Assembly (NCBI GenBank): GCA_020832415.1
Contig: JAFIES010000143.1
Span: 1-64,000, forward strand
DNA: 64,000 nucleotides
Origin: Balneolaceae bacterium
GTDB taxonomy: Bacteria; Bacteroidota; Rhodothermia; Balneolales; Balneolaceae
Direction: 5' to 3'
Shown here: positions 53,634 through 61,300 of the stretch, in pieces
Layout: every line of letters begins with the position of its first letter
How positions within the stretch are numbered: position 1 is the stretch's first letter
Made by a program: the position numbers and the translations under genes
Notes under the pieces: model-generated
Database searches by the model: none
The model's input: the letters and a program-made list of their open reading frames with translations, nothing else
Told to the model about the DNA's origin: nothing

Positions 53634-54127
53634 TATAAGTGAATTCAGTATTCAGGTTAGACACACAGCAGCTGGGAATAAGGTAAGTTCCATGCTACTA
53701 CACATCGTCATGCCCGTCATAACACGATCAGCCCCCTTTTTAATCACTTATTTTACAACGTATTATGATTAGGGAAGTGGTGTTTAGCAAGCATGTTCAA
53801 AAGATTAAAACAACTTAATAAAAAAAATATAATAAATCTTTAATTATTATATATAACAATAAAATATATCTTAACTACTATATTTATTGTGTTTGGACGT
53901 ATTAATAATTTACCAGACTGTGCTTTCCCATAATTAATCCTACTTAAACCATTCGTATGGCAAAATTAATATTAGAGCATGATCTTGATTGGACTAGATG
54001 TTTATAACAATGAACTGTGGCCATTCTTTCCGATTAAAAATTTTGGAAGACAAGTGTTCAGCATCCTTTATAATATGTTGCCTTGTTTTTTGATTATAGT
54101 TGGAGGTAAATCAAATGTTTAACTGAT
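53634..54127. other. AT-rich intergenic stretch
   Basis: 494 bp with no convincing frame. 53811-53890 is over 85% A/T, as expected of a promoter zone or a horizontally acquired edge. It lies between the PBP1-like gene and the recombinase gene. Confidence 0.4.
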
Positions 54128-54727
54128 TCAGCTTGCGACAAGTTTCTTCACCTTCAGCACTGTATTTGGTGAGCAACCCACAACTTTTATAATCTCCCTG
54201 ACTGTGAATCCCTTCTCCAGGTATTTTTGAATTTCTATAGAGGTCTCTTTTTTGAGAAATTCACGGTCTGTTTCGGAGCTACCCCTTGGCCGCCCAAGTT
54301 TACCACCATTTTTTACATACATCATCCGGCCATAATGTGTTCGCTCTTTGATGTTCTCGAGTTCCATTTCATATAGGGAGCTCATTACGGATGTTATCAT
54401 TTTCCATACCGGGTTCTTTTTTCCCGCCGGCCGGGATTCCAGCCCGATGTTACGGACTTTGACATTCACCTTATGTTTATCCAGCCACTCCAGGGTTTGG
54501 ATTACATCCCCGGTATTCCGGCCACACCTGCTCAACTCTTCCAGAACAAGTTCAGTAAGCTTGCCACTCTCGACCAGTTTAAGGATCTCTCTACCACCGT
54601 CTCTCTCCTGAAATGGCACAGAACCGCTTACCACATCCAGAATGGTTTTATCATACGAGTCCTCATCCACCTTAAATCGCTCGGCACTTTGGCTAGTCGT
54701 TGACACCCTGTTGTATTTTACTCTCAT
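54128..54727 (-). CDS. Serine recombinase (resolvase/invertase family)
   Basis: 199 residues. Ser9 in KYNRVSTTSQ is the nucleophile. ELVLEELSRCGRN and SSLYEMELENIKERT follow the catalytic core and E-helix, and the C-terminal HTH is FTVREIIKVVGCSPNTVLKVKKL. It makes paired double-strand breaks through phosphoserine and either resolves or inverts DNA. Repeats that look like its site lie immediately upstream (54741-54856). Confidence 0.9.
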   Translation of the reverse strand: MRVKYNRVSTTSQSAERFKVDEDSYDKTILDVVSGSVPFQERDGGREILKLVESGKLTELVLEELSRCGRNTGDVIQTLEWLDKHKVNVKVRNIGLESRPAGKKNPVWKMITSVMSSLYEMELENIKERTHYGRMMYVKNGGKLGRPRGSSETDREFLKKETSIEIQKYLEKGFTVREIIKVVGCSPNTVLKVKKLVAS

Positions 54728-54740
54728 GATGCTAATTTTT

Positions 54741-54856
54741 GTTATTAATTAATTGTGAAAAATTAATAATAACAATAACACTAATTAATCGGCTTAAATC
54801 AAGATGAGGGGGTGTGAATTGTGTTACTAAATAAGTTATGAATTAATTAATAACAC
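54741..54856. other. Candidate res/crossover site of the serine recombinase
   Basis: GTTATTAATTAATT (54741-54754) recurs as its perfect complement AATTAATTAATAAC (54841-54854), with a third partial copy AATTAATAATAAC from 54761 and GTGTTA/TAACAC arms at 54821 and 54851. Multiple inverted half-sites directly upstream of a resolvase gene are the usual form of res DNA. Confidence 0.6.
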
Positions 54857-55001
54857 ATATATCCCGAGCCGGTAGATAATCTCCTGTGATATCAATCTAG
54901 AAAACTTGCTCCTATTACAATCAAATTACCCGGTGTGAAGATGAGTTGCCATCTTGGATAAATTCGCATATGCATAATAATACATGTAAGCTTTATTATC
55001 C

Positions 55002-55358
55002 GTGCCACTCATTAATGATCAAAAAATCCAGGAGGTATTCAATCTGTTTAGAAATAGTTGGGTTGTTCTGCCTACTTCTGTGGTTCTATCGGCAGGTATT
55101 CATCCCCGGACTCTGTACAACCTCCGGGATGAAGGGCTGATTATACGGCTCGAAAGAGGCCTGTACAAACTTAAAGATGATAAACCTCTATCCAATCCGG
55201 ATCTGATAATTGTTGCCGCAAAGATTCCCTCGGCTTCGATTTGTCTGATCTCGGCTCTCGATTTTCACAATATGTCAAAAGAGATTCCTCACAAAAGGGA
55301 TTGAGAAACACTCGGTAGACGTGCAGACCATTCAGATATACAATCCCGCGAAGACCAT
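55002..55358 (+). pseudogene. Broken AbiEi-type antitoxin (older AbiE module)
   Basis: The first 95 residues read as an AbiEi family HTH protein (VLSAGIHPRTLYNLRDEGLIIRLERGLYKL, ASICLISALDFHN, IPHK), then a stop comes at 55302-55304. In another frame from 55297 the typical AbiEi sequence GIEKHSVDVQTIQIYNPAKTI resumes, so roughly 40 codons between were deleted and the frame was lost. It ends where the minus-strand AbiEii gene stops. The rest of this antitoxin is gone. Confidence 0.8.
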
Positions 55359-56155
55359 TATAGTTTGCTAATTATTTCATTCGTGATTGCCAAATACGCT
55401 TCATCCTGATCATACTCAATTTCAGGTCTTAACAGAGCCGTAATATCTCCGGTAAATTCTTCATCTTGCATCTTTTCTTCCAAATTCAGCTCAAACTCTC
55501 GTGCGGTTGGGGCTTTATTTTCTTCTTCCTGCATGTATACATGAAAACACTCTATAATCTTATCAACATCCAAATCAAGTTTTTCAAGAGAATAGTACAG
55601 ATCAAACAGATCCCGTCCTTTTTTTCTCTGGTATAGAGCCCTGAGTTTGGTACCTAAAAGTTCCTCGGGCTGGTAGCTTGTAACATCTGCACTTCCCTTG
55701 TACCAGGGATTTTCAACAGCAAAAGCCTTTTTCTGTAAATCCAATACATGAAAGTGTTCTCGTGTATTGATTTCAAGCTTTACACGCATCCTTGGCGGTG
55801 GACTCACTTCCGTATCAAATTGATAGTAAACCGTGCAATTATGTTCATTCAGTTTCACTTGGCGGTCAACTTTCCCTCCCAGGAACAATAACTGATCCCG
55901 AATAGCTTCCAGCATCGGTTTTGCAGGGCCCGGTTTTAACTGTACCAGATCAATATCTTCAGAATACCTTGCCTGTGGGTTCAGGTACAGTTTATGCAGC
56001 GCCGTACCACCTCTGAATGCGAGGTTTTCTTTCAAAAACTCATTTGAAAAGATCTCCACAACAGCTCTTGAAATAACCAAATCCTGTTCCACCTGTGAAG
56101 ATTCATTCCAGGGAGCAACCGACCGCCATGCATCTATGTACGCTTTCGGGATCAT
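55358..56155 (-). CDS. AbiEii-type nucleotidyltransferase toxin (type IV TA)
   Basis: 265 residues. The nucleotidyltransferase signature is LAFRGGTALHKLY followed by RYSEDIDL, with KLEINTREH further on and LLGTKLRALYQRKKGRDLFDL, all typical of AbiEii/AbiGii toxins. These transfer nucleotides to targets such as tRNA and block growth. It overlaps the antitoxin gene by 4 bp. Its stop codon lies inside the remnant of an older AbiEi gene on the other strand. Confidence 0.9.
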   Translation of the reverse strand: MIPKAYIDAWRSVAPWNESSQVEQDLVISRAVVEIFSNEFLKENLAFRGGTALHKLYLNPQARYSEDIDLVQLKPGPAKPMLEAIRDQLLFLGGKVDRQVKLNEHNCTVYYQFDTEVSPPPRMRVKLEINTREHFHVLDLQKKAFAVENPWYKGSADVTSYQPEELLGTKLRALYQRKKGRDLFDLYYSLEKLDLDVDKIIECFHVYMQEEENKAPTAREFELNLEEKMQDEEFTGDITALLRPEIEYDQDEAYLAITNEIISKL

Positions 56156-56967
56156 AGTTCGTCTACCTCAACCTTCATATTTGGTATAATTTTCCAGCGA
56201 TTTGGCGTTTTTTGGTTTTCACTGTCCGCTTTGGGGTTTAACGCTGCCGGATAGTAATTGCGGTCTTCTAAAACACTGTATAAAGCATCTGCCAAAGTAG
56301 ATTCCTGCAACACTTGATCTAATAGATAGCCCAACCTCTGAAGCGTGGTTGTTTGAGGGAATGTGGCTGCTGTATTAGCCAACATATTTAGTTCCAGTTC
56401 CAGGCTCAACTCAGCTAATACCGTAGCTGCACGGTTTATACCACCGATCCGGTCTGAATAAAAGATAAGGTCAAGTGCCGTCAATGCAGGGTTCGAAATG
56501 TTTATATATCCTGCATCGGTCTTTTGCTGTGTGACAAACTCGGTACTCCACTCTTTTTTCAGACAAAAGATAATAGATTGTTGTCTGTTTTTGATCGGCC
56601 TCAAATACGGTGGTTCTGAGACCACAAATTGAGTCTGTGGCTGCTGATGAGCCGCTCCGTGATACATTGCTGCGGTTAAGAGGCCTGCGTAGTAATCTCG
56701 TTCTAAAAATCTCATGAGATCGTGCACGAAATATCCTAATGGTAGTGTCTGGCGGGACGCATACTCAGGTGGTATGATTAGATAGAAATTCTGCCGAAGC
56801 CTTGATATTCGTTTTTTGTTGGATAAACGTTGAATAACTTTTTGATAAGCATCGTCAGATAAACTAAACTCGGAAATTACTTCCTCCCCGGTAAACGTAT
56901 ATCGCCCTCTGCTGCGTAGCTGGTCTAAGTAGCGGTTAAGGTATTCGTATGTATTCCCGTTATTCAT
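56152..56967 (-). CDS. AbiEi-type antitoxin (type IV TA)
   Basis: 271 residues. An N-terminal winged helix (RYTFTGEEVISEFSLSDDAYQKVIQRLSNKKRISRLRQNFYLI) binds the promoter; the C-terminal half has YHGAAHQQPQTQFVVS, ITNPALTALDLIFY-like NISNPALTALDLIFY and a conserved AATVLAELSLELE, as in larger AbiEi proteins. It represses the module and neutralises the AbiEii kinase-like toxin without binding it. It starts the two-gene operon and overlaps the toxin gene by 4 bp. Confidence 0.88.
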   Translation of the reverse strand: MNNGNTYEYLNRYLDQLRSRGRYTFTGEEVISEFSLSDDAYQKVIQRLSNKKRISRLRQNFYLIIPPEYASRQTLPLGYFVHDLMRFLERDYYAGLLTAAMYHGAAHQQPQTQFVVSEPPYLRPIKNRQQSIIFCLKKEWSTEFVTQQKTDAGYINISNPALTALDLIFYSDRIGGINRAATVLAELSLELELNMLANTAATFPQTTTLQRLGYLLDQVLQESTLADALYSVLEDRNYYPAALNPKADSENQKTPNRWKIIPNMKVEVDEL

Positions 56968-57104
56968 GTAGCTTTCAACTGCATTACTGGACGGAATTCA
57001 TCCATTTATGCAGTTAAGAACTAAAAATTCTTGATAAAATACAAGCCCTAAATCCCTGAACTACTTTAGGTTTCTTCTAAAGGCGGCTTTAAACTCCTTT
57101 ATGA

Positions 57105-57275
57105 AGGTTTGAACCGGTTATTTCAGCCAGATATTATGAAGATAAGAGCACGTTAATACTTTGGAGAGCATTCAGGAAAAAAGTAAAATTAGAAAACATT
57201 CCATCAGATCTAAAGCCGGTTATTGATCAGATTCAGGTGTTCCTTTGGCCGGTAACGAAATATATATATCAATGA
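57105..57275 (+). pseudogene. C-terminal remnant of an older AbiEii toxin
   Basis: 57 codons open to a TGA at 57273-57275 read ...YYEDKSTLILWRAFRKKVKLENIP, SDLKPVIDQIQVFLWPV. The W-x-A-F-x-K and L..VI..I..FL.P pattern is the C-terminal end of the AbiEii family. Same strand as the broken AbiEi at 55002; the intact minus-strand AbiE pair lies between. The N-terminal part has vanished. Confidence 0.65.
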
Positions 57276-57428
57276 AAACAATGACTAAAAAGTGGCATCC
57301 GAAAACCGGATTGAGAAAATAAAGACAGTTATATTCAGATAATGCAATGTTATGCAATACAGTTGGCATATTTTTTCATAACCACTTGGAAGCGTAGAAA
57401 AAACCGAAGCATTGAATACAAGTGATAT

Positions 57429-57809
57429 TTAAGAGAAAGTACCATCTTGGTTCTCTAAAATGGAGACAGGATGGTTAATGGAAATGTTCCAGACGTCGGA
57501 AAAACGGCTTTCATAATCGTTGTCGGGGTTTAATAACCTGCCCCCCCCTCTTGGAGTCTTGTGCTCTTTCCATTCCTCAAACTTTGGATGATAAAGCCCC
57601 AACATCTCGCATACAAATCCAACTCTTTGGTATAGGATAATAATATCATACCGTTCTACACAATGGTCGAGATATTTACAGATCTTTTTTTCGTCAAGAA
57701 ATGGATCTTGAAACTATTGGTATATTAGATGTGCTCTCCAGGAAGAAACAATCTGGCTGTTTAGTTCAGATAGTTTATTGAGAAGCAGTATTTCGCTGGA
57801 AAGATCCAT
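57429..57809 (-). pseudogene. Unknown gene with one in-frame stop
   Basis: 127 codons from an ATG at 57809 to a TAA at 57429, interrupted by a single TAG at codon 32 (57714-57716). Conceptual protein MDLSSEILLLNKLSELNSQI... then YLDHCVERYDIIILYQRVGF and PKFEEWKEHKTPRGGG. Composition is protein-like throughout. Family not recognised. A poly-C run of seven lies near 57541. A dead gene, or one read through a TAG. Confidence 0.55.
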
Positions 57810-58396
57810 ACTTTAATTTGCAAATATTCCCTGAAATAAAGAAAAATAATTATCAAGTCTTCTATACTAGTTGTCAATGTGTGGAGAGTTCTATTTTCTA
57901 TTTCTCCCAAAAAAAGATGAATAATTCAATCAAGATCTTATCGAGCATAACTGAGAGTACCACCCTTGAACACAATAAATCACATCTAATAATTTAACTG
58001 AGACGCCTCATAAACAGACAAAATTGTATCTTTTTCTTATAGCCTGATTATAAAAAGTGGTGTATAGATTGTTTAATACATAAGGGTATGCTTTTTTTAA
58101 ATTTTAATTAAGAACTTTTAATAAAATTTATTAACCTGTTGCCTTTCAATGCATAAGTGTATGCTGTCTATATTTTTATAGTCTGATCATCACTCATCTG
58201 ATATTTATTGCATTGTAACATTTAAAACCAAAACTGAAAGACTACACTAAGCAAATAGAGCTACCATAAAACGGTTTTACTACGAGTTTGGCTTTTGCAA
58301 CTTATTAAGTTGGCTAAAAGAGATTTTTGCATAGCCATTCTGAACAATCCAGTTAAAATAGCTGTACTTGCTTCATTCGGGGAAAAAGATAGCGAT
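57810..58396. other. Upstream region of the large adhesin gene
   Basis: 587 bp, AT-rich, no convincing frame. A short repeated phrase occurs twice (tgcataagtgtatgct near 58150 and acataagggtatgct near 58080, each after a similar aatttaat or cctttcaa run), both followed by a tatttttat-like tract. It should contain the promoter of the gene at 58397. Confidence 0.4.
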
Positions 58397-61300
58397 ATGA
58401 AGAAAAAGGTTACTACGCGCCATAACATTGTCAACCAATTTTTGATTACTGGTTTTATACTATTGTTTGCGGGAGCTTATACAGCCAACGCCCAGAATAC
58501 CTTAGTGGAATACGATATACAGGCCATTGAGGGTTTTACGGGTACGTCTCTTTCTGCTTCGTCCACTGTAGACGGTGTTTCAGCTACAGGTATCACTTTT
58601 CCGAATAACCTTGAAGTTGAAGTCGGTTTCTGGGAAAATCTGCACGAAGGTCTGTTCTTGATCAACTGGGATGAGGGTGACTTCAATATCAATAACAATT
58701 ACATGGAGTTCACTGTATCGGCCACGGAAGGCAATGAGTTGCAACTCGACAATCTTACTTTGGGTGTGGGCCGGGAAACCACGGGGAATGTATCGGGTCC
58801 ACGAATCTTTCGGGTTTACTCCAGTCTGGATGGATACTCCACACACCTTGGGGAGGTTGTTTTTGATGTAGCTTCAACTGAACTTCCCGACTTTGAGCAG
58901 GCAATCTTATATGCCCCTCTGGGCTCGGAGTTTGACGGTATTGAAGAGGTCACCTTTCGCATTCACGGCCATGATGATGTGAGAAATCAACCGGATTTTC
59001 CCGGTGGTGGCGGCTTGGCTAATGTAAGCACTGAAAGCCCCTCCGGTGTGCCAGGCTTCACCGTAGCTGGTACTGGATCCAACGTTATTCTAACCGGTAC
59101 ACTTATTCAAACCACGCCAGAAATGCCATCCGATGAAGTTGATGTAATCTTTAACGCTTCAGGTACAACAATTCCCTCTGTGGCCAATACGCAGGAAGAT
59201 GCAGTTTTTGTTTTAAGTTTCACACTGGAGGATGAAGGCTCCGATGCAACAAATGTTTTACTGGAAGAACTAACCATCCGAAAGTCTGACGATGATGAGT
59301 TTAACAATTGGACTGATATTATAGCCGGAGCAGTCTTGGTGGATGGTGATGGACGTTCGGATTACACGGATGTTGATGTATATGCAGATAGGATAACATT
59401 TTCCGGGTTTGACCAGGCCGCAGACAGGACGGGTGGTATCGCAGATGGGGAAAGCAAGCAGTACGAACTGTATATCTGGCTGAAGGAATCGATTGAAGGC
59501 AATCTTAACGAAACCATAGATAGAAGCCACGTTGCACTTGAACTAACCCCTGATGTTGATATCGAAACAGCAGACGGTTCGAGCGGAATCAGAACTACAG
59601 CTACCATCGGTACATCGGCTACAGATAATGAAGTAGTGGTTACAGCTACAGCTTTGGAAGTAACTGTTCAACCGTCTGCCGAAATACACGCAGTCATACC
59701 ATTTGAGAACCCTCCTGCTGTACAGGCAGTAGATGCCAATGGTAACTGGTCACTGCGCCATACTTCAACAAACTTTACGATTACCAATACCATTAATATT
59801 ACACAACAAAACACGCCAAATCACAACAATATTTCTAATGGTGGTATAAATGTAGAGTCATTGATATTTTATGGTTCAGGGGATACTCATATTGTATTTA
59901 CTGATGTTCAAAATTCATTAAGTGTCCAAACAGATTTAATTACTGTGAAGCCTACGGTAGGGTTGGAAAGGGTGACAGGAGGTCTAAATTCCGGCACATT
60001 ACAAAACGGGTCAACTGATCAGGCGATTGTTGGTTTGGGTTTATATACAGTAGGAACTTCCTCATTTACTGATTTAGAAATTGATATTGATTCTGACCCC
60101 GCTGATAGAATAGAAAACATAAGATTGATCAAGGCAGCTTCTGGTACATATGCAACTTCAGATGCCGGTAATGTGGTAGCCTCAAGCCCTGATTTCACTG
60201 ATGGTAAATTAGTTTTCTCGTCAATTAGCGATCAAGATTATACCGGTGATTTAGTCACTAATTACTATTTTATTATTGCAGATGTAGATGCGACAGTTAA
60301 TTCCCTCGCCGATGATCTTATTCTTTCTGTGGATGTAAGTGGATTTACTTTTTCCAATGAAGCACTTGCTGTTAATGCAAATGATCTTAGTACAAACTTT
60401 AACACCGGAGATTTTAGCTATACGTTCGAGGGTTCTCTAATTGAAGATCCGGTCGGCATCATTACTCCCGGCGATGGCAATATAGTTTATGTTAGCCAGG
60501 GAGTAGATACCGAAGCCGAAGGCTACAACGCCAGTGGCAATAGCTGGGCCAACGCCCTCCCCAAACTTCGCGACGCCCTGGACTGGGCCCAAGACTGGGA
60601 TGTAGATGAAAACGGCACCCTGCAAATTTGGGTAGCCAAAGGCTTGTACACTCCGGTTGACCCGGCTGATCCTGAGAATGTGACAACCGAAGAAAGGCAG
60701 GCCACTTTCCATTTAATAGACGGCGTAGAACTCTACGGCGGGTTTGCCGGCAATGAAACTTCCCTTGAAAACCGCGACTGGGAAACCAATCTCACCATCC
60801 TCAGCGGGGATATTGACGGGAATGACCTCCCCTTTGATCCCGACGCAGATTCTGATGGCGATCCGGATACCCATTCGCAGACCGATCATATTGTTGGCGA
60901 CAACTCCAATAACGTAGTAACCGGTTTGGGCACCGATGAAACAGCCATTATAGATGGTTTTACCATTACAAGCGGTCTCGCTGCTCGAGGTGATCAATAC
61001 CAATATTCAGGCGGTGGAATGTTTATCGAAGCCGGCAGCCCCACCCTGAGAAACATCATCTTCTCCGGAAATTATGCCATTTTTAACGGCGGCGGGATGT
61101 ATAATAGTCAAAACAGCAATCCATCCTTAACCAATATTACCTTCTTAGGGAATTATGCCGATTATGGTGGCGGCGGAATGTACAACGCGAACAACAGCAG
61201 CCCCATTCTGACTAACGTCATATTTTCCAAGAATTATGCCCGCGCCATGGGTGGTGGTATGCTTACAGCGAACAGCAATCCCACTCTTACCAACGTCATC

